The position numbers and the translations under genes were made by a program. Source: Vibrio sp. Y2-5 (GTDB lineage: Bacteria > Pseudomonadota > Gammaproteobacteria > Enterobacterales > Vibrionaceae). Taken from it: DNA of 64,000 nucleotides. Under the pieces are notes generated by a model, which saw nothing but the letters and a program-made list of their open reading frames with translations, made no database searches and was not told the DNA's origin. Positions 18,151 to 26,630 of the stretch are shown here, piece after piece. The stretch spans positions 186,001-250,000 of the forward strand of contig NZ_JACVEG010000004.1 of assembly GCF_014596725.1 (NCBI RefSeq), read 5' to 3'. Numbering within the stretch: the first letter of the stretch is position 1; every line of letters starts with the position of its first letter.

Positions 18151-18556
18151 TCTTAATGTGTTTGTCTTTATTAATCTGTTAAAAATTTGATTCCCGTTCT
18201 CTCTATATTGTATGAAATTAGTCAGAATTTACTTAAAGTTCAATGATTGTGATATCACCAAAATCATTACTCTATTCGTTTGGTGCGTACTATGGTTATA
18301 TTGTCCACCTCTGCTTAGAAAAATTACTGCATGAAATATATTTATTAATTTTTACATTTATGTAAATAAATTGAAAATAAATTTAAGTTAGAACAATATT
18401 TCTATGGAATTTGCTACTAGTAGAGAATTAAAATTTTGGAGTAATTGCATTTTAGTCCATAGATTTACCACTGTAATACTTTGCTACATTTATCGTAGGG
18501 TAATTCTTATAGAAGCTTCAAAATTGTTATAACCACAAGTTTCGAGGCGAAGAATA

Positions 18557-20389
18557 ATGATATTAAATTTAATCCTGTTTAGAGATAAAAGAAATTTTAT
18601 CATTTTTGAAATATTGTTATTTTTGTTCATTGTTTTCGCTGGCGTTTTGTTCTTACGATTTTTTGTCTTTACATTTACAAGTGCAGAAAAAATGCGCTTA
18701 GAAATGTATAACGCAACCTTACATTCTACTATTGAGCAATATAACCATTTACCATTTTTGCTTTCTCAGGACCGTTTAATTCATACTAATCTTGTTGCCT
18801 CAGACCCAGATTCGTTGAAAGCCTTAAACTTACACCTTGAAGAGTTCAATAAAGAACTACGCACAACTGCACTTTTTATTTTAGATCCACAAGGAAAAGC
18901 GATAGCTTCTAGTAATTGGAACGAAGAGCAAAGTTATATCTCGGAGGACTATAGCTTTCGCCCTTACTATACTCAAGCGATGAAAGGACAGTTAGGAAAG
19001 TTTTACGGTATCGGTAGCACGACATTACAACCCGGTTTTTTTCTTTCATCTCGAATTGAAAATGAAGGGAAAATCATTGGTGTCATGGTGATTAAGATCA
19101 GCCTCAATGATATTGAAAAAGCATGGTCTGAAGGTCCGGATAAGATATTTGTTGCCGATGAACATGGGATTATCTTTTTGAGTGTTAATCCCAACTGGCG
19201 CCTCAAGTCAATGAATAAGCTGACCTCCCCTGTTTTAGAAACAATTGAAAAAACCAAACAATATAATAGCAACGCTATGGAACTAGTGGAAAATTATACA
19301 TGCTATGAATTCTTGGGCATTAAATTATTTAACACTAGCAAAACCCAAAGCTGTTTATTCCCTAGAAATTATCGGCAATACATTACAATTCCAGAATATA
19401 ATTGGAAGGTAGCCTCCGTATCTTCAATGCAAGAAGTTTATATTTCAATTGGTGTTGTCGCTTCAGTTATACTCTTTATCTACCTGTTTTTATTAATGCT
19501 ATTTAAATATCTTCGAATGCGAGTACATGCTCAGAATGTTTTGAAGAAAAATAACGACTATCTTGAGCGAGAAGTTACCAGCAGAACGCGAGCACTGAGG
19601 AAAGTCGATCAATATCGGCTTAATGAAATGAAAGATAGAATGGCCGCAGAACGTTCCTTACAACATATTCGCAGCGAACTAGCAGAATCTAATAAGTTAG
19701 CTGCACTTGGGCAAATGGTCACGGAAATTGCTCACGAACAAAACCAACCCTTAGCAGCCATTCATGCTCTAACTGATAACGCACGCAAAATGCTTGATCT
19801 CAATATGTATAGTGAAGTAGACCAAAACCTTAACTATATTACTTCCGTGATTGAGCGAATGAGTCACAATATTTCAGAAATGAAGTCATTCGTCAGTCGT
19901 AATAAAGTACCTAAAGGTAACGCAGCTAATATAATTAAAGCGATCTACAATTCGCTGGCGCTACTAAACCATAACCTTGAAAGAAACTGCGTTGAACGCC
20001 GTATTAACGTTTCATCTTCCTCGTTGATAGTGAACTGTGACTCCGTAGGTCTGGAGCAAATTTTCAGCAACCTAATCATTAACGCGGTCGATGCAATGGA
20101 AGATCAACCCATAAAACGTCTGGATATTACTGTCCGCGAAGATGACAAAATAATAACTGTCACCATTAAAGATACTGGGGCTGGTATATCGTCAGAAGTT
20201 CAAAGTCGCATGTTTGATTCGTTTTTTACCACCAAACGCCGAGGAATGGGGCTCGGGTTGGCGATTGTCTGTGAAATAGTGAACAACTCAAACGGAACAA
20301 TCTCCGCCGATAATCACCCTGACGGCGGTACTATGTTTACACTTACCTGGGATAAATTGAGGGGCCAAGATGAATCAACATCTTCCTGA
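18557..20389 (+). CDS. DctB-like sensor histidine kinase
   Basis: 610 residues. A membrane helix at about 14-38, a periplasmic double-Cache-like sensor (about 40-295, with SEDYSFRPYYTQAMKGQLGKF, typical of dicarboxylate sensors), a second helix at about 298-320, a coiled coil, then HisKA with His393 in EIAHEQNQPLAAIHAL and a HATPase with IFSNLIINAVDAME, DTGAGIS and GMGLGLAIV. This is the DctB layout. A small periplasmic ligand, probably a dicarboxylate or related acid, would trigger phosphorylation of the sigma-54 regulator encoded next, whose start overlaps by 20 bases. GAGG precedes the ATG. MifS of Pseudomonas, which senses 2-oxoglutarate, has a similar architecture. Confidence 0.88.
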   Translation: MILNLILFRDKRNFIIFEILLFLFIVFAGVLFLRFFVFTFTSAEKMRLEMYNATLHSTIEQYNHLPFLLSQDRLIHTNLVASDPDSLKALNLHLEEFNKELRTTALFILDPQGKAIASSNWNEEQSYISEDYSFRPYYTQAMKGQLGKFYGIGSTTLQPGFFLSSRIENEGKIIGVMVIKISLNDIEKAWSEGPDKIFVADEHGIIFLSVNPNWRLKSMNKLTSPVLETIEKTKQYNSNAMELVENYTCYEFLGIKLFNTSKTQSCLFPRNYRQYITIPEYNWKVASVSSMQEVYISIGVVASVILFIYLFLLMLFKYLRMRVHAQNVLKKNNDYLEREVTSRTRALRKVDQYRLNEMKDRMAAERSLQHIRSELAESNKLAALGQMVTEIAHEQNQPLAAIHALTDNARKMLDLNMYSEVDQNLNYITSVIERMSHNISEMKSFVSRNKVPKGNAANIIKAIYNSLALLNHNLERNCVERRINVSSSSLIVNCDSVGLEQIFSNLIINAVDAMEDQPIKRLDITVREDDKIITVTIKDTGAGISSEVQSRMFDSFFTTKRRGMGLGLAIVCEIVNNSNGTISADNHPDGGTMFTLTWDKLRGQDESTSS

Positions 20390-21737
20390 TATAAAAGTCA
20401 TTTATATTGAAGACAGCGATATTGTGCGCTTTGCCTGTAAACAGGCAATGATGCTAGCAGGATATCAAGTTATTGCATTACCAAATGCAGAACAAGGGTT
20501 AGAGGCAATAGAAAAAGAAGAACATGCCATTGTTATCACCGACGTCCGTCTTCCCGGAATGTCCGGTCTAGAACTCCTAGCGAGAGCCCAAGAGTGGGAT
20601 AGCGATCTGCCAGTTATATTGATAACAGGTCATGGTGATGTAGAGATGGCCGTTAAAGCAATGCGTAAAGGTGCCTATGACTTTATAGAAAAACCATGTA
20701 GTTCCGAAAAATTGCTCGAAATGGTGAATCGCGCAGTTGAAAAAAGACGCCTTGTGATAGAAAACCGCCAACTTAGAAGAGCAGCAATAAAGGATGAGGG
20801 GCCTTTGCTAATTGGTCGCAGCCCAGCGATGAATGAACTTCGAAATACACTGACACATATTGCTAGCACAGGTGTGGATGTATTAATCCACGGAGAAACC
20901 GGCAGCGGTAAAGAAGTAGTGGCTAGAGCTCTTCACCACTGGAGCAACAACAATCAAGGCAATTTTGTAGCACTGAACTGCGCAGGTCTACCGGAGACTT
21001 TATTTGAAAGTGAACTATTTGGGCACGAACAAGGCGCGTTTACTGGTGCAACAAAACGACGTGTTGGCAAGGTAGAGTATGCCAATGGTGGCACGCTGTT
21101 TCTAGACGAAATTGAAGGTATGGAAATGGGCATGCAAGCCAAATTGCTGCGGGTACTGCAAGAACGACAAATCGAGCGACTTGGTACAAATAAACTTGTT
21201 CCGATTAATTGCCGTGTAGTCGCCGCAACAAAAGTCGATCTGCTGGAGCTTAGTAAACAAGGAGATTTTCGACTCGATCTCTACTATCGCTTAAACGTGG
21301 CAACCGTTCGCATACCACCGTTACGTGAACGACTCGAAGATATACCTGAGCTGTTTTACTGGTTCGCAAGCCAAGCTGCACAGAAATTTCAACAGCCGAT
21401 GCCGGAAATATCACCATCCTTCATTGCGTGGTTACAGTCCATGAGTTGGCCCGGGAATGTTCGCGAACTCAAACATACTGCCGAACGCTTTGTTCTGGGA
21501 CTACTACGATCCTCTCAGTCAGAGTCTGTATCGTTCCCTATTCAGGAAGAGTGTGGTTTGGCTGCTTGTATTGATGCTTTCGAGAAAAAATTAATTGAAG
21601 ATATGCTACGTCAGACAGGCGGACAAGTAAGCCTGACAGCAAGGCAGCTCATACTGCCTCGTAAAACGCTATACGATAAAATCAATAAGCACCAAATAAA
21701 TCCACAGGCTTTTAGGGATTCAGAATCCGCTTGTTAA
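20370..21737 (+). CDS. DctD-like sigma-54-dependent response regulator
   Basis: 455 residues. Receiver domain with acidic pair Glu14/Asp15 and phospho-acceptor Asp58 (ITDVRLPG), then an AAA+ domain with Walker A GETGSGKE, the sigma-54 contact loop GAFTGA, Walker B GGTLFLDEIEG and the WPGNVRELKHTAERF segment, then a Fis-type helix-turn-helix (residues about 408-450). It should activate RpoN promoters when phosphorylated by the kinase encoded immediately upstream. The only good sigma-54 promoters near it are those of the suc operon and the DASS transporter operon, which makes these its likely targets. Closest families are DctD and MifR. Confidence 0.9.
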   Translation: MNQHLPDIKVIYIEDSDIVRFACKQAMMLAGYQVIALPNAEQGLEAIEKEEHAIVITDVRLPGMSGLELLARAQEWDSDLPVILITGHGDVEMAVKAMRKGAYDFIEKPCSSEKLLEMVNRAVEKRRLVIENRQLRRAAIKDEGPLLIGRSPAMNELRNTLTHIASTGVDVLIHGETGSGKEVVARALHHWSNNNQGNFVALNCAGLPETLFESELFGHEQGAFTGATKRRVGKVEYANGGTLFLDEIEGMEMGMQAKLLRVLQERQIERLGTNKLVPINCRVVAATKVDLLELSKQGDFRLDLYYRLNVATVRIPPLRERLEDIPELFYWFASQAAQKFQQPMPEISPSFIAWLQSMSWPGNVRELKHTAERFVLGLLRSSQSESVSFPIQEECGLAACIDAFEKKLIEDMLRQTGGQVSLTARQLILPRKTLYDKINKHQINPQAFRDSESAC

Positions 21738-22241
21738 ACGGTGTCGATAAACCAAAATAACTCCTTCCATTGCTAACAATGTGATAACCCAACTTAATGC
21801 TATTGAATGACTGGCAGCAGAGCCTGCTGTCAGTATTCAATACCGCTTACTGTATTCCAGTATTAACTATCGAGCCTATGGTTTCGTTTATTTAAGGCAA
21901 TACATAAAATCATTCTCAAACCCCATCGCGAACACGTTACTTTTATTCGAAAATAGACTCGTATCCATCAATTGCACTCATTGTTCTAACTCTTATAACT
22001 ATGACTTAAGTGGTAATCCCCTCTTCCCATAGTTCATCTTCCATCACTTCAAACATCACTTACTCTGTAGAATTTTCTATGATTACTTGATTGCCCTGAC
22101 ATCTCCCGTACAACAAAGGAAACAATCATTCGTACAGTCAACGTTGAATAAACAAAACAAATCAATATGTTAAGCATTAAATAAAAGCATAAAAAAAGAG
22201 CCAGTAACCTAGTTACTGGCTCTTTAAAGGTCTTACAAACC
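21738..22241. other. Convergent intergenic region
   Basis: 504 bases between the end of the DctD-like gene and the end of the LDH2-type gene. It contains the strong terminator at 22191-22225 and a weak imperfect hairpin around 21810-21831 (CAGCAG and CTGCTG arms). No reading frame with a ribosome site or recognisable product was seen. Confidence 0.5.
22191..22225 (-). terminator. Terminator of the transporter/dehydrogenase operon
   Basis: Fourteen-base perfect arms, AAAGAGCCAGTAAC (22195-22208) and GTTACTGGCTCTTT (22212-22225), around a CTA loop, followed on the minus strand by a T-run. It sits 17 bases after the dehydrogenase stop. Confidence 0.9.
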
Positions 22242-23306
22242 TTAAGCTTCAGCCATCTCTGGCTCCTGAAGATCTACTCCTTTTCTAGAATAGTTTTCAG
22301 TAATCCATTGCCAAAACTCTGAGCTTACAGTAATGCTTTCGCTATGTGCTGCGCGCTGCTTCGCTTCCGGCATACCTGGGTAAATCACATGATCAACACC
22401 AGCTTGTGGTTTAGTTCCTAGTAAATATTCAACAAATTCATTTACTTTCCCTTGAGTCTGGTGCACATCACCAAACTTGCTCGGGTCAATCAATAAAGTA
22501 AACAAATGATTGTGAGCTGATCCGTTAGCACTGTGATCTTGAGCGATAGTATCGCCGCCAGACAGTATACCTGCCATTAGCTCAATCATTAGCGCCATAC
22601 CAAACCCTTTATGCCCACCGAAAGGCAATAAAGCACCAGCAGCCTCAGAAAAAAGTACCCCTGGGTCTTCGCTTGGATTGCCTTGCGCATCAATTACAGT
22701 ACCTAGTGGTACGCTCTGCCCTTGTTGTGCCATAACACGCGCTTTGTTGATTGCGATACTACTTGTAGCGAAATCGACCAACAACGGCGGATGCCCAGAA
22801 TTCATCGGCCAAGCAAAACAAAACGGGTTAGTGGTTAGTCGAGCCTCAGCACCACCACATGGAGCCACGACAGCAGGACGACCTGTAACGTTGCTGACAG
22901 CAAATAGGCTTAGTCCTTCATCTGTAGCCATCTGACCATAATGCCCTAACCGACCTAAGTGATGCGCATGGCACAACGTCATCAAACAATAGCCTTCTGA
23001 TTTGGTCTTTTCGATTGCCGCACGCATAGCTACCTTAGCAGCATGTTGACCAAAAGCATTACGAGCATGAAAACGCATCATACCACTGCTTTCAGCAAGC
23101 AATTCTGGTCGAGCAACAGCGGTAACCTCTCCCTCATGCATATTGCCAATATATTTAGGTAACAACGAAACACCGTGACTGCTATAGCCGTTTCTATCGG
23201 CTTCCACCATATGTTCCGCTACATTCTGAGCAATATCTGAAGGACAACCATTCATCTCTAACAGACCTGCAGCCAACCATCTAATTTTTTCTATTGAAAC
23301 TTTCAT
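22242..23306 (-). CDS. LDH2-type (malate/L-lactate/ureidoglycolate dehydrogenase family) oxidoreductase
   Basis: 354 residues of the LDH2/YlbC/AllD family, unrelated to classical Rossmann dehydrogenases. Diagnostic segments are NGYSSHGVSLLPKYI near residue 54 (His in SHG is catalytic in the family), CHAHHLGRLGHYGQMA near 113, LTTNPFCFAWP near 162, VDFATSSIA, and GGHKGFGMALMIELMAG. The family oxidises 2-hydroxyacids to 2-oxoacids with NAD(P)+. Known substrates include malate, ureidoglycolate, sulfolactate, 2,3-diketogulonate and others, so the sequence alone does not fix it. It is co-transcribed with a DASS-type carrier, 16 bases downstream. A 2-hydroxydicarboxylate is suggested by the shared regulation with 2-oxoglutarate dehydrogenase. 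Confidence 0.85.
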   Translation of the reverse strand: MKVSIEKIRWLAAGLLEMNGCPSDIAQNVAEHMVEADRNGYSSHGVSLLPKYIGNMHEGEVTAVARPELLAESSGMMRFHARNAFGQHAAKVAMRAAIEKTKSEGYCLMTLCHAHHLGRLGHYGQMATDEGLSLFAVSNVTGRPAVVAPCGGAEARLTTNPFCFAWPMNSGHPPLLVDFATSSIAINKARVMAQQGQSVPLGTVIDAQGNPSEDPGVLFSEAAGALLPFGGHKGFGMALMIELMAGILSGGDTIAQDHSANGSAHNHLFTLLIDPSKFGDVHQTQGKVNEFVEYLLGTKPQAGVDHVIYPGMPEAKQRAAHSESITVSSEFWQWITENYSRKGVDLQEPEMAEA

Positions 23307-23322
23307 CTGCTTTTTTCCCCTG

Positions 23323-24822
23323 TTAGATAAGACCTAGATAGCTCCACCAAGTTGCTGCAAATAAGAGCAGCATCAAGTAACCAATAACCGTCAATATCAA
23401 ACCAATGCGGGTAAACTGACGAGGAGTGAAGGTATCTGTACCCATACACACCATGTTTTGCGGAGCATTAATCGGTAGTATGAAACCAAAACTAACAGTG
23501 AAGGCGAGCAGAACAGTCATACCTGCAGCGTTTACGCCTGAACTTTCAGGTAAGCTCACTAGTAGGCTAATCAGAATCGGCAATAAAGCTGCACACAATG
23601 CTGTCGCACTAGCAAAGCCAAGGTGAATAAGAATCAAAAATGCAGCTAAGACAGCGAAGATAGCAAAAGAATTAAGAGATTCTAAACCAAACCAATCGAC
23701 TACGAAATTTGCAAGCCAAGGTGCAGCTTGCGTATCTAGCAATGTGGTACCAAGACTAATACCTACACCAAACATCAACAAAGTGCCCCACTGAACGCGC
23801 TTTTCGACTTCTTTCCACTCCATAATCCCAATTCCCGGCGCCAACATAAGAGCTAAACCGATCAGGGTTGCAGAAGTAGTATCTACGCTGTGTAATTTCC
23901 CGCCAGTTGCCCATACGCTCAATAGCATCAGAGAAATACCGATCAAACGTTTTTCTTTACCTGTCATAGGACCCAGTTCAGAAAGAGATTTTTTAATGGC
24001 TTCTGCACCACCTTCAATATTTTCTACTTCAGGCGGCATTACTTTGCGAGTTACAAAGTACAGAACTACTGACATACTGATACTCCATGGAGCACCTGCA
24101 ATTAACCAATCCGTCCAACCAAGTACATGCTCTGGACCCATCGCTTTGCTAATAAAGCCCATAGAAAGTAAGTTCTGTGCAGCTGCGGTCTGAATACCTA
24201 CGTTCCAGATACTTGTTGACTGCGCAATCACAATCATCATTGAAGCCGCTAGACGTGAACGCTTGTCCACATTAAAAGCAGCAATAACACCTAACATAAT
24301 TGGAACAACACAGGCAGTACGTGCTGTTGCACTAGGTACCACTAAGCTAAGTACGATAGTTACGGCGATCGCACCAACCAAAATACTTTTACTGCTTGTA
24401 CCTACTTTGGACATGGTGAATAGCGCAATACGTCTATCCAAACCTGTAATTGTCATAGCTGCCGCGATAAACATCGCAGATGTCACCAACGCGACTACAG
24501 AGCTTGAAAATCCAGATATAGCCATACCCAATGCTTTTCTGGTACCTAACATGACTTCCGGATTAGCCATATTTGGAGCAAAACCTATGAGGATTACAAT
24601 CAATACCGAAATGACAACAGCACTGACTGTATAATCCATCGCTTCACTAACCCAGACAATAACGGCGAAAGCTAAAATTGCGATCATATGTTTACCTGCT
24701 ACAGGAAGCTCTTCACCTCCGAACGGTACTAACAAAATGATTGCGGCGACGATAATGGCGACAAATAACCCGGGATTGGGCATCGACCATTGCTTATCTT
24801 GTGTAGTAGAAATACTAGACAT
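23323..24822 (-). CDS. DASS/SLC13-family dicarboxylate:sodium symporter
   Basis: 499 residues with about 12 membrane helices. It carries the divalent anion symporter hallmarks: the duplicated helical-hairpin pattern, SATARTACVVPIMLGVIAAF near residue 162, and FILPINAPQNMVCMGTDTF near residue 451, the SNT-like region for Na+ and carboxylate. The family imports succinate, malate, fumarate, 2-oxoglutarate, citrate or sulfate. Its operon with an LDH2-type dehydrogenase and its sigma-54 promoter, 45 bases upstream of the ATG, suggest uptake of a C4/C5 hydroxy- or oxo-dicarboxylate. Specificity is inferred. Confidence 0.88.
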   Translation of the reverse strand: MSSISTTQDKQWSMPNPGLFVAIIVAAIILLVPFGGEELPVAGKHMIAILAFAVIVWVSEAMDYTVSAVVISVLIVILIGFAPNMANPEVMLGTRKALGMAISGFSSSVVALVTSAMFIAAAMTITGLDRRIALFTMSKVGTSSKSILVGAIAVTIVLSLVVPSATARTACVVPIMLGVIAAFNVDKRSRLAASMMIVIAQSTSIWNVGIQTAAAQNLLSMGFISKAMGPEHVLGWTDWLIAGAPWSISMSVVLYFVTRKVMPPEVENIEGGAEAIKKSLSELGPMTGKEKRLIGISLMLLSVWATGGKLHSVDTTSATLIGLALMLAPGIGIMEWKEVEKRVQWGTLLMFGVGISLGTTLLDTQAAPWLANFVVDWFGLESLNSFAIFAVLAAFLILIHLGFASATALCAALLPILISLLVSLPESSGVNAAGMTVLLAFTVSFGFILPINAPQNMVCMGTDTFTPRQFTRIGLILTVIGYLMLLLFAATWWSYLGLI

Positions 24823-24866
24823 AGTGACCTCTGTTCTTTAAACGAAAATGTGTTCGTTCTTTACAT

Positions 24867-24882
24867 TGCAGGGGTCGTGCCA
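24867..24882 (-). promoter_or_regulatory. Sigma-54 promoter of the DASS transporter operon
   Basis: On the minus strand the sequence reads TGGCACGACCCCTGCA, matching TGGCACGN4TTGCW at all but one defined position, with the required 10 bases between GG and GC. The predicted start is near 24857, about 35 bases before ATG 24822. This is the best RpoN site in the window. Confidence 0.88.
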
Positions 24883-24895
24883 CTCTTTAATTTAA

Positions 24896-24908
24896 TCGTA
24901 TCTAATTG
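24896..24908 (-). promoter_or_regulatory. 13-base element shared with suc promoter
   Basis: CAATTAGATACGA on the minus strand, identical to 17770-17782 and in the same position, 13 bases upstream of the -24 box. Flanking bases differ, so the conservation is restricted to the motif and is not a recent duplication of the whole promoter. Confidence 0.6.
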
Positions 24909-24931
24909 TTTTTTATTGGTTTTTTTAAATA

Positions 24932-24984
24932 TTTCCACACAAATACTGTGCGAATTTCCACACAGCTCATTTTAGATGTGTGTA
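24932..24984. promoter_or_regulatory. TTTCCACAC repeats, candidate enhancer of transporter operon
   Basis: TTTCCACAC occurs at 24932-24940 and 24955-24963, start to start 23 bases, about two helical turns. Between and after them are TGTG-containing half-sites in inverse orientation (CACA-N5-TGTG at 24938-24950; CACACA-N12-TGTGTG at 24959-24982). The block lies roughly 50-100 bases upstream of the -24 box, where a DctD-like activator would bind. Shares CACACAGCT with the suc upstream region. Confidence 0.4.
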
Positions 24985-25309
24985 ATTCGGGATACACCAA
25001 TAGCACTTCGTTAGTACGAACGATGGATAGAATTGCTTAAAATACAACAGGTTTTAGTTGAAAATAAGGTTCAAGTTGAAGGGTTATTTGAAGATATGAA
25101 TAGCAACCACGAATAGATAATGGTTTGTATGGAAATTGGGCTTTATAGCAATACAATTCTTTAAATGCTATTTGCCATACGTTACTACTTTAGGCACCTA
25201 CAAATTAACGTGAACGAATACACAATAAATTCACAAATGCTAGATATGCAAAAACACGCATTAAAGCGTTTTATTATAGGTTTAGGGATTTTTGGAAAGT
25301 AGAAATACT
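24985..25309. other. Intergenic region upstream of transporter operon
   Basis: Together with the promoter-proximal part this makes a 487-base gap between the DASS gene and the tRNA. Beyond the candidate enhancer block I see no gene, repeat or RNA element. The tRNA is transcribed toward this region on the minus strand; a clear T-run hairpin after it was not found. Confidence 0.4.
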
Positions 25310-25385
<76 letters not shown>

Positions 25386-25533
25386 CATCGAAAGGACGTT
25401 GCTACTATGCCACAGAGTAGAAAAAATGAAACTGTTTTTTCATAAAAACCTGTTTATTTGCATAGTAAGTAAGCAATTGATGTTAAAGCGGTTAGATTTG
25501 CATCTACAATCATTTCCTCAAATGTCTAAAGGC

Positions 25534-25560
25534 GCAAAAAAGCCTCCCAAAGGGAGGCTT
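25534..25560 (-). terminator. Terminator of the DUF3332 gene
   Basis: Nine-base arms AAGCCTCCC (25540-25548) and GGGAGGCTT (25552-25560) around AAA; on the minus strand followed by a run of T. It lies 29 bases after the stop of the lipoprotein gene. Confidence 0.88.
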
Positions 25561-25588
25561 AAACTAAAAACCAGTAAGCCTACAAAGC

Positions 25589-26128
25589 TTAGATTTTAGA
25601 AGTCTGAACGTAGTTAACCAATTCTTCATTAGAAACGGTTGTGATGTATTCATCATTCAAGTAAAACGCTACGCTGTCTTCCCCTTTCTCACCACGTAAA
25701 ACCTTGTGAGAGCCATCTAGATAAGAAATATCCATTTGCATGGTGTTCTCATCGATCTGTTGCATTGTTGCTGACTTAACATCGCCATTATTTGAAAGTG
25801 GAACTTCCGTCATTGAAGAGTCTAGGCTGTCATTCACTTTCAACATCGTATCTGCTGGAGTATCAACAACCGCAGGAGACTTACCAGAAAGTGGGTTAGT
25901 TCCTGTCCAGAATTCTACTGCGTTAAAAATAAACAAGTCAGCAAAAGAAGCGATAGCGTAGACTGGTGATAGAAGCAGGAACATACCTTCACGACCGTAA
26001 CGGTTATCCACAACTTCTAAGTTGAATTTGCCAACCAAACCTGTGGTTGCCATTTGGCCCATACAACCAGTTAAAGAACTCACGCCCAATGCTGCTACGA
26101 CAGCTACTTTAATTGCTTTGTTTTTCAT
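25589..26128 (-). CDS. DUF3332 family lipoprotein
   Basis: 179 residues from ATG 26128 (MKNKAIKVAV), preferred to GTG 26140. The signal peptide ends in a lipobox LTGC, so Cys22 would be lipidated and the protein anchored in an envelope membrane. The segment FNLEVVDNRYGREGMFLLLSPVYAI and then FNAVEFWTGTNPLSGKS is the hallmark of DUF3332, a family seen mainly in vibrios and relatives with no known function. Monocistronic with its own terminator. Confidence 0.85.
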   Translation of the reverse strand: MKNKAIKVAVVAALGVSSLTGCMGQMATTGLVGKFNLEVVDNRYGREGMFLLLSPVYAIASFADLFIFNAVEFWTGTNPLSGKSPAVVDTPADTMLKVNDSLDSSMTEVPLSNNGDVKSATMQQIDENTMQMDISYLDGSHKVLRGEKGEDSVAFYLNDEYITTVSNEELVNYVQTSKI

Positions 26129-26401
26129 TAAGATCACCACTGAGTTGGATAAAAACTAAGTGTAGTCAATCATTTGCACATTAGGAAATATCTGATAAGA
26201 ATATTGACAGAAACCTTACATAACTTAATGAATTTATTTTATATTTTCATATTTGAGACTGTGATAATTATTGTTCTAACCTGAAGAATTCAACACCTGA
26301 ATACTTGAATGAGTCCAACACACTAGGAAATCATCGTATGTGGTCTACAATTGTGATGAGAAACGGTCTCGTGTCATTCACCGTCATATAGGAGGTGCTA
26401 A

Positions 26402-26590
26402 ATGAACATTCGTGAAAGCATTGATGCACTAGAGCAGCAAATATACATAGCGTGCTCAGAGGGAGATTATGAAACGGTTAATATGCTTGAAGCGCAATTG
26501 GAAAGGTTACGTGGCAAAGCCGAACACCCTTTCGATGAAGATCCCTACGCCCTAGAAGGTCGACCTTCTTTCGATGACGACTGGAGTTAA
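26402..26590 (+). CDS. Small acidic protein, hypothetical
   Basis: 62 residues, strongly acidic (many Glu and Asp, tail FDDDWS). A helical N-terminal half with heptad-like spacing (SIDALEQQIYIACSEGDYETVNMLEAQLERLRG) looks like a short helical hairpin. The ribosome site AGGAGGTG seven bases before the ATG is one of the strongest in the window, which supports a real and well translated gene. No family recognised. Confidence 0.75.
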   Translation: MNIRESIDALEQQIYIACSEGDYETVNMLEAQLERLRGKAEHPFDEDPYALEGRPSFDDDWS

Positions 26591-26592
26591 AC

Positions 26593-26618
26593 AAATGGGG
26601 AGCTGATGCTCCCCATTT
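26593..26618. terminator. Bidirectional terminator
   Basis: Eleven-base arms AAATGGGGAGC and GCTCCCCATTT around TGAT, between two converging genes (ends at 26590 and 26631). Confidence 0.82.
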
Positions 26619-26630
26619 TAAAACTTAAAT

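Larger units (their letters stand above)
17760..18556. other. Large divergent regulatory region between sucA and the dctB-like gene
   Basis: About 860 bases lie between the sucA and kinase starts. Close to sucA are the sigma-54 promoter, the shared 13-mer and the inverted repeat listed separately. In the middle is a 68-base purine-only tract (18083-18150). The part nearest the kinase gene (18190-18556) is very AT-rich; I see no clear promoter or gene in it. Basic Arg/Lys/Glu-repeat reading frames over the purine tract are artefacts of its composition. Confidence 0.6.

Noticed and set aside
17832..18190. Two overlapping plus-strand reading frames with Lys/Arg/Glu repeats
   Set aside because: They are translations of the purine-only tract with no ribosome site, and sit in the regulatory region of sucA and the kinase gene.
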